Assembly (NCBI GenBank): GCA_963820415.1
Contig: CAWFZT010000009.1
Span: forward strand, 62,001 to 126,000
DNA from: CAWFZT01 sp963820415
GTDB lineage: Bacteria; Chloroflexota; Anaerolineae; Anaerolineales; Anaerolineaceae
DNA length: 64,000 nucleotides
Direction of reading: 5' to 3'
In this document: in pieces, positions 18,626 through 28,187 of the stretch
Layout: each line of letters starts with the position of its first letter
Position numbering within the stretch: the first letter of the stretch is position 1
The notes under the pieces: model-generated
The model's database searches: none
Told to the model about the DNA's origin: nothing
The model's input: the letters and a program-made list of their open reading frames with translations, nothing else
Translations under genes and position numbers: made by a program

Positions 18626-19764
18626 AACTCAACCGTTTACACCGTCACATCCTGGTATGTGCACTTTTTATCCCCGCCCTCCTGATGGCATGCCAACCGG
18701 CAGGAAAACCGTCCACTCCCATGCCGTCCAGCGCAAAAAACACACCGTCAGTCCTGCCAACCCAGACGGTCGCCGGGATTGTTACCGAGCCTGGAGTGGA
18801 AGTTTCCCCGGCTGTCGTGCTTACGCCTCAGGAGCAAGATTCGACCCCCCTGCGTTTTACTTTCCCCACCCCGGGTCCAGCGCCGGTGTCGCTTTGGCGC
18901 CCTCCTCTCTACGATACCCCCTGGGCGCTGGGGCCTTTTGACCATTTCTATTTCAAACGGCCCATCGCTGCTAACGAGGTTAACTGGCCTCTGGCCAATT
19001 ATCGCTATGGCGGTATGCTGTCAAATGAGGGCGCCTCCGTCCACACTGGAATAGATATCGACGCTCCCTTGCATACCCCCATCCTGGCAGCCGGCGCTGG
19101 CACGGTCATCTCAGCCGGTTATGGACTGTATGGCGGCGCCAATGACCCCAAGGACCCCTACGGGCTTGCGGTCACAATCCGCCACGATTTTGGCTACCAG
19201 GGCCGCTTACTTTATACGATTTATGCCCACATGGACCGCATCGATGCCCGGGTCGGCCAGCACGTAGAGGCAGGTGATCAGCTTGGCATTGTTGGCCTGA
19301 CCGGAAATACCACCGGTCCACACCTGCATTTTGAGGTGCGCATCGAAAGCAACAGTTTCTTTTCCACCCGTAACCCCGAGCTTTGGCTGGCCCCTCCGCA
19401 GGGCTGGGGTGTGTTGGTGGGAAGAATGTACAACACCAACCGTTCGCTACTCACCGGCCAAGAGGTGAATGTAACTTCAAAAGTGACCGGACGCAAGTGG
19501 ACTGTGGTCAGCTACGCAAACACCACTATCAACAGCGATGATTACTACCAGGAGAACATGGCGCTGAGCGACTTGCCCGCCGGGGATTATGAGATCAGCA
19601 TCGATTACCTGGATCATACTTACCTGGCAAACGTGACCATCCATCCTGGCGCAGTCACTTTTTTCACCTACCGCGGTAAGAATGGCTATGAGTTCCAACT
19701 GCCTTCTCTCGGCACACCAGAAGAGTGGAACTGGTTATCGGCGACGACCGGTGAAAACCCATAA
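18622..19764 (+). CDS. M23 family peptidase lipoprotein with C-terminal beta domain
   Basis: Second M23 lipoprotein in this region, 380 aa. The lipobox is LLMAC (Cys 24), then a Thr/Pro-rich linker. Zinc ligands are in HTGIDIDAP and HLHFEVR, with the usual YAHMDRI in between. After the peptidase domain, about 120 residues (VLVGRMYNTNRSLL to the end) look like a carboxypeptidase-regulatory or Ig-like beta domain (LPAGDYEISIDYLDHTYL). It overlaps the propeller gene by 4 nt, so the two are translationally coupled and likely work at the same place. Confidence 0.87.
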   Translation: MKLNRLHRHILVCALFIPALLMACQPAGKPSTPMPSSAKNTPSVLPTQTVAGIVTEPGVEVSPAVVLTPQEQDSTPLRFTFPTPGPAPVSLWRPPLYDTPWALGPFDHFYFKRPIAANEVNWPLANYRYGGMLSNEGASVHTGIDIDAPLHTPILAAGAGTVISAGYGLYGGANDPKDPYGLAVTIRHDFGYQGRLLYTIYAHMDRIDARVGQHVEAGDQLGIVGLTGNTTGPHLHFEVRIESNSFFSTRNPELWLAPPQGWGVLVGRMYNTNRSLLTGQEVNVTSKVTGRKWTVVSYANTTINSDDYYQENMALSDLPAGDYEISIDYLDHTYLANVTIHPGAVTFFTYRGKNGYEFQLPSLGTPEEWNWLSATTGENP

Positions 19765-19814
19765 TTTTTTGTGGTAAGATTCAACTACATAATTCCTGAT
19801 TTCAGGAGGAAAAA

Positions 19815-20561
19815 ATGTTTGGATTGATCAAAAGAATCGGGGGTTTATTTGTTCTTGCGGCCATCCTGTTGCTTACTGCTTGTGGAGGTACAGCGAGCCA
19901 GTCACCCACACCTGACCCCGCATTAATTTACACATCAGCCGCTCAAACGGTCGAAGCAGAACTAACCCTCACTGCAGAAACCAACCCGGCGACCGCTACC
20001 ATCACCGCTTTTCGATTAATGACCGAAACACCTGAGATGCCAACCGCTATTCTGGGCAACGGCGGCGTACTGCCAACTCTACCCGGTCCGCAGACAACCG
20101 ATATCTCGACTACCCTCCCTGGGGAGCCGACCCTTACCCAACAGGTTGTTGTAGCCACCCTGCCGAAGTCCCAGGCCGCCGATAAGGCCACCTGGATCTC
20201 GAATGATCCGCCTGATAGCGCCCTGGTTGTTACCGATGCCAAATTCGATATCACGTGGCAGATGAAAAATGCGGGCAACACCACCTGGACCACTAAGTAC
20301 ACCATTCGCTATTTTTCCGGCAATATCATCATGAAACACAAACAATTTAATTTCCGGAATGATGTAAAACCGGGTGATACAGGAGCTTTTATCGTCGATG
20401 CCATCGCCCCGTCAAAGCCTGGCACTTATAATACCTGGTGGAAAATGACTAATAATCTTGGACAAAACTTCGGCGATATGAGCCTGACCATTATCGTGGT
20501 TAATGAGGGTGAGACTCCCACCTCCAGTCCGGTGGCGCCTACGTCTACCAAATCCCCATAA
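19815..20561 (+). CDS. Lipoprotein with NBR1-type Ig-like domain
   Basis: Exported lipoprotein: signal peptide ending LLTAC (Cys about 23), a Thr-rich spacer to about residue 115, then a domain of about 105 residues recognised as the Ig-like fold first named in NBR1. The key pattern is WQMKNAGNTTWTTKYTIRYF, then VKPGDTGAFIVDAIAPSKPGTY and FGDMSLTIIV. In bacteria this domain is common in secreted Chloroflexota and Actinobacteria proteins and is thought to bind proteins or glycans. A strong AGGAGG site precedes the ATG. It is a paralogue of the next gene and of the one at 27.1-28.1 kb. Confidence 0.87.
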   Translation: MFGLIKRIGGLFVLAAILLLTACGGTASQSPTPDPALIYTSAAQTVEAELTLTAETNPATATITAFRLMTETPEMPTAILGNGGVLPTLPGPQTTDISTTLPGEPTLTQQVVVATLPKSQAADKATWISNDPPDSALVVTDAKFDITWQMKNAGNTTWTTKYTIRYFSGNIIMKHKQFNFRNDVKPGDTGAFIVDAIAPSKPGTYNTWWKMTNNLGQNFGDMSLTIIVVNEGETPTSSPVAPTSTKSP

Positions 20562-20663
20562 CTGGTTGTTTCTATTCATCGCTGCCTTAATAACTCACCG
20601 GCCCGGAATTTCTATCATGGCAGCCAGCCCGCAAGAATTAGTTTTATCGGAGGGAAAAAACCC

Positions 20664-21356
20664 ATGACTGTACCAGATCCAAGAAAAATGATGAAAACTA
20701 TATCAATCTTTATCCTTCTGGCGCTTCTGGCTGGATGTGGCGTCCCGGCGTCTGGCGCGCCTGCCTCCACTATCGATACTCAAGCGCTTCGAACCGAAGT
20801 TGCCCAGACTGTCATCGCCAACCCGACCATCCAGTTTGCTTTGAACCCACCTCCCAACACTCCCACTACCCCGCCAACAGCCACTCAGGCGCAGGTCATT
20901 CTCGATCCAACTGAGACAGCAGTCCCAACCCTGGCGCCAACTGCTACATTCACTTTACCTGCACCGACCGCTACCTTCACCCCAACTGCACCTCAAAGCA
21001 AAGTCGTCCAACCCACCGTTCCAAAATCTGACCAGGCCCTGCTCATGTACGCCAAACCGGCTGCCTACACTCACTTCCAGCCGCGCGAGTCATTCGATGC
21101 GGTCTGGACCTTTAAGAACGTGGGCATGAAGACCTGGACTCGCGAATATTTCCTGACCTTTGCTGGAGGCGAGGAAATGACCAATAAAGGCGAAGTAGCC
21201 ATGGTCAGTGGAAATGTACATCCGGGGTCGACTACTCAGCTCGTCCTCGACATGGTAGCGCCTTCATCTGCCGGCACTTACACTGCCAAGTTTGCCTTCT
21301 ATAACGACAACCGCTTCGTTTTTGGGGTATTCTACATCGTCATCATTGTGGACTAA
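20664..21356 (+). CDS. Lipoprotein with NBR1-type Ig-like domain (paralogue)
   Basis: A 230-aa lipoprotein with the same plan as its upstream neighbour: signal peptide ending LLAGC, a TP-rich linker with ATFTLPAPTATFTP-like repeats, and a C-terminal NBR1-type Ig-like domain (FDAVWTFKNVGMKTWTREYFLTF, VHPGSTTQLVLDMVAPSSAGTY, FGVFYIVIIV). GGAGG precedes ATG 20664 by about 10 nt; ATG 20688 would start nearer the signal peptide and is the alternative. Side-by-side paralogues point to a local duplication. The stop overlaps the likely queG start. Confidence 0.86.
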   Translation: MTVPDPRKMMKTISIFILLALLAGCGVPASGAPASTIDTQALRTEVAQTVIANPTIQFALNPPPNTPTTPPTATQAQVILDPTETAVPTLAPTATFTLPAPTATFTPTAPQSKVVQPTVPKSDQALLMYAKPAAYTHFQPRESFDAVWTFKNVGMKTWTREYFLTFAGGEEMTNKGEVAMVSGNVHPGSTTQLVLDMVAPSSAGTYTAKFAFYNDNRFVFGVFYIVIIVD

Positions 21357-22530
21357 ACCAGACTCGCTAAAGGAAGACCTGCAAGCTGAGGCCAACCACC
21401 TCGGCTTTTCTCTTTTTGGAGTCACGCCGCCCGTCTCTCCGCCGCATCTCGCCATTTTTGAAGGCTGGCTTTCCGCCGGGCGACACGGGGATATGGCTTA
21501 TCTGGCAAAAGACAGATCGCGCTATTTACGCGCAGATCCCCGGCGCATCCTACCTACCTGCAAATCCATCCTGGCTTTGGGGATGCGTTACCCGCGACCA
21601 GCGCCATTCAAACCGGGACCTGGCTCCCCAGGGCGCGGCCTGGTTGCCGCCTATGCCTGGGGAGAGGATTACCATCTAGTTATTCCTCCTCGTCTGGCTG
21701 CATTAGCCAATCGGTTGAAAAAAATCGCCGGTCATCCGGTCGCCTGGCGCAGCTTTACGGATAGCGGGCCTGTTTTGGAGCACGAATACGCTCAACTGGC
21801 CGGATTGGGTTGGACCGGTAAAAACACCTGCTTGATTTCCCCCTGCCAGGGTTCCTATTTCGTCCTTGCCGAGCTGCTGGTGGACCTTGAGATCCAGGCA
21901 GACCGGCCTTTCGTGCCTGATCGCTGCGGGAGCTGTAGGCGCTGTATCCAGGCCTGTCCCACCCACTGCATTCTTTCGGACCGCACGCTAGACGCCTCAC
22001 GCTGTATTAGTTACCAGACCATCGAGAATAAAAGCGTTATCCCGTTGCAGATGAGAGCGCAGATCGGAAACTGGGTCTTCGGTTGTGATGTCTGCCAACA
22101 GGTATGCCCATGGAATCGCCTCGCCGTGGCTAAGAACGAGCCCCTCTTCGACCCACGTCCCGGCCTGCCAGAGCCGGATTTGAGGGAAGAACTGCACCTG
22201 ACTCAAGCAGATTTCAGCCGCAAGTTCAAACACAGCCCGATTAAGCGCGCCAGGCGCGCCGGTTATCTGCGCAACGTGACAGTCGCCCTCGGCAATCAAC
22301 AAGACCCGGATGCCTTAGCGGACCTAGCCTGGATGCTGGAAAATGAGCCAGAACCCCTGTTGCGCGCTCACGCCGCCTGGGCCATAGGTGAGATTGGCGG
22401 ACCAACCGCCATGATCCTCCTTGACAAGGCCTGCCGACGGGAGGATAATCCGAGCGTGTCAGGCGAAATCAACCTGGCCAGGCAGCAAACGTCTTCTCAC
22501 GGCAGCCATTCCGGCAGCCCGGCATCCTGA
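21346..22530 (+). CDS. queG: Epoxyqueuosine reductase QueG
   Basis: Cobalamin-dependent iron-sulfur enzyme that performs the last step of queuosine synthesis on tRNA (epoxyqueuosine to queuosine). Two 4Fe-4S motifs are clear: CGSCRRCIQACPTHC and CDVCQQVCPWN. The catalytic region SFTDSGPVLEHEYAQLAGLGWTGK is followed by HEAT-like repeats at the C-terminus (LLRAHAAWAIGEIGG). The start is uncertain. I use TTG 21346, 11 bp inside the preceding lipoprotein gene, because the enzyme homology starts there (about KEDLQAEANHLGFSLFG). No other queuosine genes are visible. Confidence 0.9.
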   Translation: MWTKPDSLKEDLQAEANHLGFSLFGVTPPVSPPHLAIFEGWLSAGRHGDMAYLAKDRSRYLRADPRRILPTCKSILALGMRYPRPAPFKPGPGSPGRGLVAAYAWGEDYHLVIPPRLAALANRLKKIAGHPVAWRSFTDSGPVLEHEYAQLAGLGWTGKNTCLISPCQGSYFVLAELLVDLEIQADRPFVPDRCGSCRRCIQACPTHCILSDRTLDASRCISYQTIENKSVIPLQMRAQIGNWVFGCDVCQQVCPWNRLAVAKNEPLFDPRPGLPEPDLREELHLTQADFSRKFKHSPIKRARRAGYLRNVTVALGNQQDPDALADLAWMLENEPEPLLRAHAAWAIGEIGGPTAMILLDKACRREDNPSVSGEINLARQQTSSHGSHSGSPAS

Positions 22531-22797
22531 TCGATCACAGTGGACGTGCCCGTCAACCGACTCCACGCCCATATCCGCCGACTTCTTTCCCATCCCCGGG
22601 GGAAAAAGTAACAGTAGGCATAGCAATCCAGATCCAGGCCAGATAGGCAATCCCCAATGCGCAGGCCAGACTGGTAACTAAAAGGCCAATTCTCAAGGCG
22701 TATTTTTTCGCCAGTTTATGACCCTATCTACTTACGACGTTTTTAAAGCGCGATAAAAGTTTTTCGCTTCCACCACGCTGGAAATGCATGAATCTTC

Positions 22798-23565
22798 CTA
22801 TTTAATCGCCGTCTGGGTAGCCGTAGACGGCTGAAGGGTCTTACTGGCTGCCGATGTGCTGGTGGGTGCCCGGGTCGGTGTAGCGGTAACAATGTTCAAT
22901 GGAATGATCAACGCCTGCCCAACCTGGATTTTGGCCGAATCTGTGATCTGAGGTAGATTGTTTTTCTTGTTGTAATCGTTGGTGAGCAGCAGAATCTGTT
23001 CGACTGTGCTGTTGAACTGCGAAGCGATTTTCAACATGGTATCGCCTGGCTTTACGTAATAGGTGATTTTCGTACCCTTGGCGATATCGGAAGGGATGGC
23101 AGTTTCGGTGGGCAAAACCTGACCTGGAGCCGGGATAAGGATCTTTTGCCCAGGTACGATCGGGCACTGGCCGGGTGGGAAATTGTTTAGCGCCAGCAGG
23201 ACCGTCAAATCGATCTTGAAGGTTTGGGCAATCGACCAGCAGTTATCTTGCTCCTTTACAGTGTATTCGAATGGCCCTGTTGGGGTGATAGTATTGGTTA
23301 TGGTGGGTGTGATCGTTTCGGTATCGGTGGGAGTCAGGGTAAGGGTGGGAGTAATAGGCGTCGATGTTGCCGTATCAGTAGGAGTCGGGGTCGGTGAAGT
23401 GAGGAAGCTGATTGCCGGGTGGTTTGGGCCGGTGAACCAAACGACCAGGATGATCACCCCGATTGCCACGAGGATAACCGCCAGGCCACCGATGATGAAA
23501 GGCATCAGTTGCTGGCGTCTCCTGAAAGAGCCGATTACTTTTTGGGGAGAATTTTTCATATCCAT
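22798..23565 (-). CDS. Membrane-anchored protein with two LysM domains
   Basis: A 255-aa single-pass protein: a cytosolic N-terminus rich in Arg, a membrane helix (about 21-45), a Thr/Pro linker, then two LysM domains that bind peptidoglycan or chitin-like glycans. LysM 1 is YTVKEQDNCWSIAQTF...IPAPGQ, and LysM 2 is YYVKPGDTMLKIASQF...GQALIIPL. A short Thr/Ser-rich tail ends the protein. It stands alone; the 232-bp gap from 23566 to 23797 and the gap before uvrA show no further gene. Confidence 0.88.
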   Translation of the reverse strand: MDMKNSPQKVIGSFRRRQQLMPFIIGGLAVILVAIGVIILVVWFTGPNHPAISFLTSPTPTPTDTATSTPITPTLTLTPTDTETITPTITNTITPTGPFEYTVKEQDNCWSIAQTFKIDLTVLLALNNFPPGQCPIVPGQKILIPAPGQVLPTETAIPSDIAKGTKITYYVKPGDTMLKIASQFNSTVEQILLLTNDYNKKNNLPQITDSAKIQVGQALIIPLNIVTATPTRAPTSTSAASKTLQPSTATQTAIK

Positions 23566-23837
23566 TTGGGTTTCCTATCCTAGAATTGGTAAGCCGTTGA
23601 TGCGGAAAGCCAGGGTGTGATTTTCAGGGGATTGGGATTTGCCGTTTTTTAGAATTTTTATCAGAGCAGCCGTACCGAGCGCCAGTTGAAATCGCAAATT
23701 TGATTAAATTGTCAATCTTCTGCGATGACCGGTGAAAAAACCCAGACCATACTTTTTATTCTACCCGAAATTCGCGGATTAAACAGATTCCCATGAGGGA
23801 AATTGGCCCCTACTCTGGGCTGGGTAGTGGAGCTTTT

Positions 23838-26756
23838 TTATTCTTCCATCACAGCAGGCACAACTCCAAGCAGGTGGTTCTCTTCCAGGTAGCGTTTCAG
23901 GAACTGGCCGGTGTAGGATTCCTCAACTGTACACACCTCTTCCGGCGTGCCTTGGGCTACCAGGGTCCCGCCGCGGTCGCCGCCTTCGGGACCCAGGTCA
24001 AGAATATAGTCGGCTACCTTAATGATATCCAGGTTGTGTTCAATAATCACCACCGTATTTCCTGCCTCTACTAATCGCTGCAACACCTCGATCAGCATGT
24101 GCACATCGGCGGCGTGCAGGCCTACGGAAGGCTCATCCAGCACATAAATCGTTCGTCCGGTAGCGCGGCGAGATAACTCGCGCCCCAGCTTGACCCGCTG
24201 CGCTTCGCCACCCGACAGGGTCGGCGCCTGCTGCCCGATTTTGATATAACCCAGCCCCACTTCTTGCAGCGTTCGTAGTTTGGTCACAATTGAAGGGAAA
24301 GCCACAAACAGCTCAATCCCAGCTTCTACGGTGGTATCCAGCACGTCGGCAATCGAGCAACCTTTGAACTTTACCTGCAAGGTCTCGCGGTTGAAGCGCG
24401 AGCCATGGCATACATCGCATGGGACGTAGACGTCCGGCAGGAACTGCATCTCGATGCGTAGCTGCCCCTGCCCCTGGCAGGCCTCGCAGCGCCCGCCGTG
24501 CACGTTGAACGAAAACCGCCCGGATTTATAACCGCGCATCTTGCTTTCAGGCATTTCGGCGAACAGGCTACGCACCTCGTCGAACAGGCCGGTGTAAGTG
24601 CCCGGGTTAGATCGCGGCGTGCGCCCGATTGGCGATTGGTCGATGTTTATAATTTTGTCGATAAATTCGACGCCGTCGATGCGTTCGTATGGTCCAGCCT
24701 GGGTATGCGCCCCATGCAGTTGACGCGCCAGGGCATTGTAGAGAACGTCTACCATCAATGTAGATTTACCCGAGCCAGACACGCCGGTGATGCACACCAG
24801 CCGACCCAGTGGGATGGCCACAGTCAGGTGCTTAAGATTGTTGGCAGCAGCCCCGACTACCTTGAGCCACTTGCCGTTGCCTGCCCGGCGTTTTTCGGGC
24901 ATCGGCACCTGCTTGCGCCGTGAAAGGTAAGCCCCAGTCAATGAATCCGGGCTGGCCAGTATGGCGTCCAACGGCCCTTCGGCGATAACCTCGCCGCCAT
25001 GCAGCCCGGCGCCAGGCCCCAGGTCAATGATCCAATCCGCAGTGCGGATGGTTTCCTCATCGTGCTCGACTACTAACACCGTGTTGCCCAGGTCGCGCAG
25101 CCCTTTAAGAGTGTTGAGCAGGCGAGTGTTGTCACGCGGGTGCAAGCCAATCGAAGGCTCATCCAACACATACAGCACACCCATCAGGCGCGAGCCTACC
25201 TGGGTTGCCAGGCGGATACGTTGCGCCTCCCCGCCAGATAACGAGGCAGCCGACCGGTTGAGGGTCAGGTAATCCAGGCCCACGTTGACCAGGAATCCCA
25301 GGCGTGACTGGATTTCCTTCAAAATACGCTCGGATATGGCTTGTTGGCGGGAGGTTAACGGTGTTTCTCCGCTAAACAGTCGTTCAACCCAATCCAGCGT
25401 GCGCAGCACTGGCCAGGCGGTCACCTCGACAATGTTATTGCCGTCCACGGTCACCGCCATGGCTTCTGGGCGCAAGCGTTTGCCCTTGCAGGACGGGCAG
25501 GGCCGGTCGCTCATGAATTCAGAAATGCGGTTGCGGATGAAATCCGAATTGGTCTCGCGATAACGTCTTTCCAGGTTGGGGATCACCCCTTCAAAGGTGG
25601 TACGGTAAGAGGTCTGGCGGTCGTTACGCCCCTGGATGTGCACCTCAATCTCCTGCCCGCCGGTTCCGTAAAGGATCTTCTCCAGTTTCTCCTTGGAAAT
25701 ATCCTTTACCGGTGCGTCCAGGTTAATTCTATACATCCCGGCGACCGCCTCGACCATCTGCCAGTAATAACCACCCTGGTCGCGTGGCCCGTTCCATTCC
25801 AGGGCCACGATAGCACCCTCGTTGAGTGGCCGGTCAGGATCGGGGATGAGCAGATCGGGGTCAATTTCCAGCCGGCTGCCCAATCCCTGGCAGTCCGGAC
25901 AGGCGCCATGAGGAGTATTGAATGAAAAAGTCCTCGGCTCAATTTCAGGTAAACTGACGCCATGTTCAGGACAGGCCAGGTGTTCCGAAAAGAATAGGTC
26001 CTGCGGAGGGTCGGTCAGGTTCTGGATGGTCAGATAGCCCTCGCCCACTTTCAAGGCGGTCTCAACCGAGTCGGTCAGACGAGAAGTGGCGGTCTGGGTA
26101 TCTTCTTCACTGCCGCCGGGGTTTATCACCAGGCGGTCTACGACTGCCTCAATGGTATGGATCTTGTAGCGGTCCAGAGTAATTTCTTCGTCCAGGCGGA
26201 ACACCTTACCGTCCACGCGCACGCGCTCAAAACCCGCTTTGCGGATCTCATCGAAGGCCGCCTGGTAGGTGCCTTTGCGGCCACGCACGATCGGCGCCAG
26301 GATGAGTAAGCGGCTGCCAGCCGGAAGACCCTGGATGATATCCACAATCTCCTGGGCGGATTGGCGTACCACCTCCCGCCCACAGATTGGGCAGTGCGGG
26401 ATACCCACCCTGGCAAACAGCAAGCGCAGGTAATCATAGATTTCAGTCACTGTTCCGACCGTTGAACGCGGGTTGTGCGAGGTAGCTTTCTGGTCGATCG
26501 AAACCGCCGGGGAAAGGCCCTCGATCGAATCGACATCGGGCTTGTCCATCTGTCCCAGGAACTGGCGGGCGTATGCCGAAAGTGATTCAACGTAGCGCCG
26601 CTGCCCTTCGGCAAAGATAGTATCGAAAGCCAGAGATGACTTACCTGAGCCGGACAAACCGGTGATCACCACCAGCTTATCGCGCGGAATTTCTACGGTA
26701 ATATTTTTTAAATTGTGTTCACGCGCCCCAACGATCCGAATTGCATTCTGGGTCAT
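23838..26756 (-). CDS. uvrA: Excinuclease ABC subunit A
   Basis: Damage-recognition ATPase of nucleotide excision repair; it loads UvrB onto lesions. Two ABC modules are complete: Walker A GLSGSGKSS and GVSGSGKST, signatures LSGGEAQRIRLA and LSGGEAQRVKLG, and Walker B with VLDEPSIGLHPRD and VLDEPSVGLHAAD. Zinc fingers are seen as CPIC, CPEHG...CPDC, CPSC and CEAC...CDVC. At 972 aa it is slightly longer than the common 940-960. AAAGGTG precedes the ATG. Its promoter region and a palindrome upstream are listed separately. Confidence 0.98.
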   Translation of the reverse strand: MTQNAIRIVGAREHNLKNITVEIPRDKLVVITGLSGSGKSSLAFDTIFAEGQRRYVESLSAYARQFLGQMDKPDVDSIEGLSPAVSIDQKATSHNPRSTVGTVTEIYDYLRLLFARVGIPHCPICGREVVRQSAQEIVDIIQGLPAGSRLLILAPIVRGRKGTYQAAFDEIRKAGFERVRVDGKVFRLDEEITLDRYKIHTIEAVVDRLVINPGGSEEDTQTATSRLTDSVETALKVGEGYLTIQNLTDPPQDLFFSEHLACPEHGVSLPEIEPRTFSFNTPHGACPDCQGLGSRLEIDPDLLIPDPDRPLNEGAIVALEWNGPRDQGGYYWQMVEAVAGMYRINLDAPVKDISKEKLEKILYGTGGQEIEVHIQGRNDRQTSYRTTFEGVIPNLERRYRETNSDFIRNRISEFMSDRPCPSCKGKRLRPEAMAVTVDGNNIVEVTAWPVLRTLDWVERLFSGETPLTSRQQAISERILKEIQSRLGFLVNVGLDYLTLNRSAASLSGGEAQRIRLATQVGSRLMGVLYVLDEPSIGLHPRDNTRLLNTLKGLRDLGNTVLVVEHDEETIRTADWIIDLGPGAGLHGGEVIAEGPLDAILASPDSLTGAYLSRRKQVPMPEKRRAGNGKWLKVVGAAANNLKHLTVAIPLGRLVCITGVSGSGKSTLMVDVLYNALARQLHGAHTQAGPYERIDGVEFIDKIINIDQSPIGRTPRSNPGTYTGLFDEVRSLFAEMPESKMRGYKSGRFSFNVHGGRCEACQGQGQLRIEMQFLPDVYVPCDVCHGSRFNRETLQVKFKGCSIADVLDTTVEAGIELFVAFPSIVTKLRTLQEVGLGYIKIGQQAPTLSGGEAQRVKLGRELSRRATGRTIYVLDEPSVGLHAADVHMLIEVLQRLVEAGNTVVIIEHNLDIIKVADYILDLGPEGGDRGGTLVAQGTPEEVCTVEESYTGQFLKRYLEENHLLGVVPAVMEE

Positions 26757-26770
26757 ACATCACCTTTACA

Positions 26771-26785
26771 CGAGGAAACTCCTCG
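26771..26785 (-). promoter_or_regulatory. Operator-like palindrome upstream of uvrA
   Basis: CGAGGA-AAC-TCCTCG is a perfect 6-3-6 inverted repeat. It abuts the uvrA -10 on the downstream side and lies 14 bp before the ATG. The position suits a repressor operator, for instance for an SOS regulator, but the sequence does not match the LexA boxes I know. Confidence 0.45.
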
Positions 26786-26832
26786 ATTATAGCACAATTG
26801 TTTTATAATAGCCAAATTCGGTAAATGTGCAA
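26786..26832 (-). promoter_or_regulatory. uvrA promoter region, two overlapping -10 elements
   Basis: On the minus strand, TTGCAC (26832-26827) and TATTAT (26810-26805) are 16 bp apart. Downstream, TGCTATAAT (26794-26786) is an extended -10. Either could start the uvrA transcript, the second about 25 nt before the ATG. Confidence 0.5.
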
Positions 26833-27028
26833 ACGGAAATTATAACATCCCTGTCAAGTAAGGATGTAGAGAGGTCATCAGTTATCTGGCCAGGTTATCC
26901 CCCGGCAACCTGATGCATGAATACCTTGATCAGGTAAGGACTCTGATTCCTGCTTTGCCTGTCTGCTCCAGCCTACGCCCCAGCAAGTGGCTGACTCGCA
27001 GCGACACCAGGGCCACAACCCAATCCTC

Positions 27029-27074
27029 AAGATGAAAGAGGATGTGTTTTTTAGGCTGCGCATCCTTTCATCTT
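27029..27074. repeat. Long hairpin after the NBR1-Ig lipoprotein gene
   Basis: AAGATGAAAG..GATG (27029-27044) pairs with CATCCTTTCATCTT (27061-27074): a 14-bp stem with a 2-nt bulge and a 16-nt loop that holds a T6 run. It starts 5 bp past the stop of the minus-strand lipoprotein gene. No T-run follows the stem on either strand, so it may stabilise the 3-prime end instead of terminating. The rest of the 26833-27028 gap shows no gene. Confidence 0.5.
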
Positions 27075-27078
27075 AAAT

Positions 27079-28062
27079 TCAATGGCATGTAATGGAGAAG
27101 TGTACCCTTCCAAAACTCTGGTTGTTGGGGCTGTTGACGTAGAGTTGCGCCCATCCGCTAAAAGGATTGGGACTGACATCTTTTTTAGATCCCAGGGTCC
27201 AAGATGTGGAAACCGATTGGCTGCCCTCTTCGTCGAATGTCAGCGTCTCCTTACCGGATGTATCTCCGTTGCTAAATACCCAATGATAGGTGACCGTGCC
27301 GGGACCGTTGACAGAAATATTGGCTAAGAACACAAACTTTTTCCCCGATGGACAGGAAACGTCAACCGAAGATGTGTTGATGCTCATGTCGACATTGGTG
27401 ACACGGAACGAGGAGGGCGTGTTGATATTCTGGACGTCTACCAGGTATCCGAAAGCAGAATTCCCATCTGCACCGACGCCAAATATTACTCCGTCCGGAC
27501 TTTCCAGCTTGTATGAACTGCCATAAGTTCCCTCTGTGGCCGGGGCGGTAACTTTGATGGAAATATCTACATAATGGCCGGGAGGAACGCTCACTCCCAG
27601 GTTAAAAGCTTGTTGGCTACTACCTCCCTGCACAGGGATAATCTGGTAATTTGACGTCCAGGTGCAGGTGCCGAGGTTGATCAGTCGCCAGGTTTTCACG
27701 AAAACCTGCGTGACCGCCATGGCAGTCCCATTGGGCACTGTAATGTCGCTGACAAACCCGGCTTTGTTACACTCAGTCGTATTAGGCTGCAAGGTAGCTG
27801 TTAGAACAGGCTTTGCCTCAGTAGCAGCCTCCGCTTGGATTAGCGCCGGAGTAGATGTAACCACTTGCGGAGTAGCTGTAATGACATAGGGTGTCTGGGT
27901 AGGTACATTTGTGGCTGGTTGGCTGGTTTGGGTTGGCGTATTATTAGCCGCTGCAGGCACAGTCGTGGTCGGAGTAGGTGGCAAGGGGGACGTGGTGGGT
28001 GAACAACTGCTGAGAATTAGAGAAAACAGCAGTAGAAAAACCGGAAGTTCAATTCTCTTCAT
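27079..28062 (-). CDS. Lipoprotein with NBR1-type Ig-like domain plus second beta domain
   Basis: Third NBR1-Ig lipoprotein of the window. Signal peptide with lipobox LSSC (about residue 20), a TP-rich linker to about 90, then the Ig-like domain (FVKTWRLINLGTCTWTSNYQIIPV, VPPGHYVDISIKVTAPATEGTY, FGYLVDV). About 110 more residues (SFRVTNVDMSINTSS to end) form a second beta-rich domain not seen in the other two paralogues. ATG 28062 is chosen because it begins the signal peptide and AAAGGATG lies upstream; an in-frame ATG at 28071 is also possible. Confidence 0.85.
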   Translation of the reverse strand: MKRIELPVFLLLFSLILSSCSPTTSPLPPTPTTTVPAAANNTPTQTSQPATNVPTQTPYVITATPQVVTSTPALIQAEAATEAKPVLTATLQPNTTECNKAGFVSDITVPNGTAMAVTQVFVKTWRLINLGTCTWTSNYQIIPVQGGSSQQAFNLGVSVPPGHYVDISIKVTAPATEGTYGSSYKLESPDGVIFGVGADGNSAFGYLVDVQNINTPSSFRVTNVDMSINTSSVDVSCPSGKKFVFLANISVNGPGTVTYHWVFSNGDTSGKETLTFDEEGSQSVSTSWTLGSKKDVSPNPFSGWAQLYVNSPNNQSFGRVHFSITCH

Positions 28063-28187
28063 GCAAAGCATCCTTTCTAAAGATGCGAAACCGGTAAAAC
28101 AATCAGCAAATCATCTCACCTTAAAATGATAGTACGAACTGATAAATTTTTGGTAAAGAATGCCTAAATTAATAGGATTCACTCCAA

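Noticed and set aside
26878..27063. Possible structured RNA between uvrA and the lipoprotein gene
   Set aside because: Apart from the hairpin at 27029-27074 I could not match 6S, SRP, RNase P or a riboswitch.
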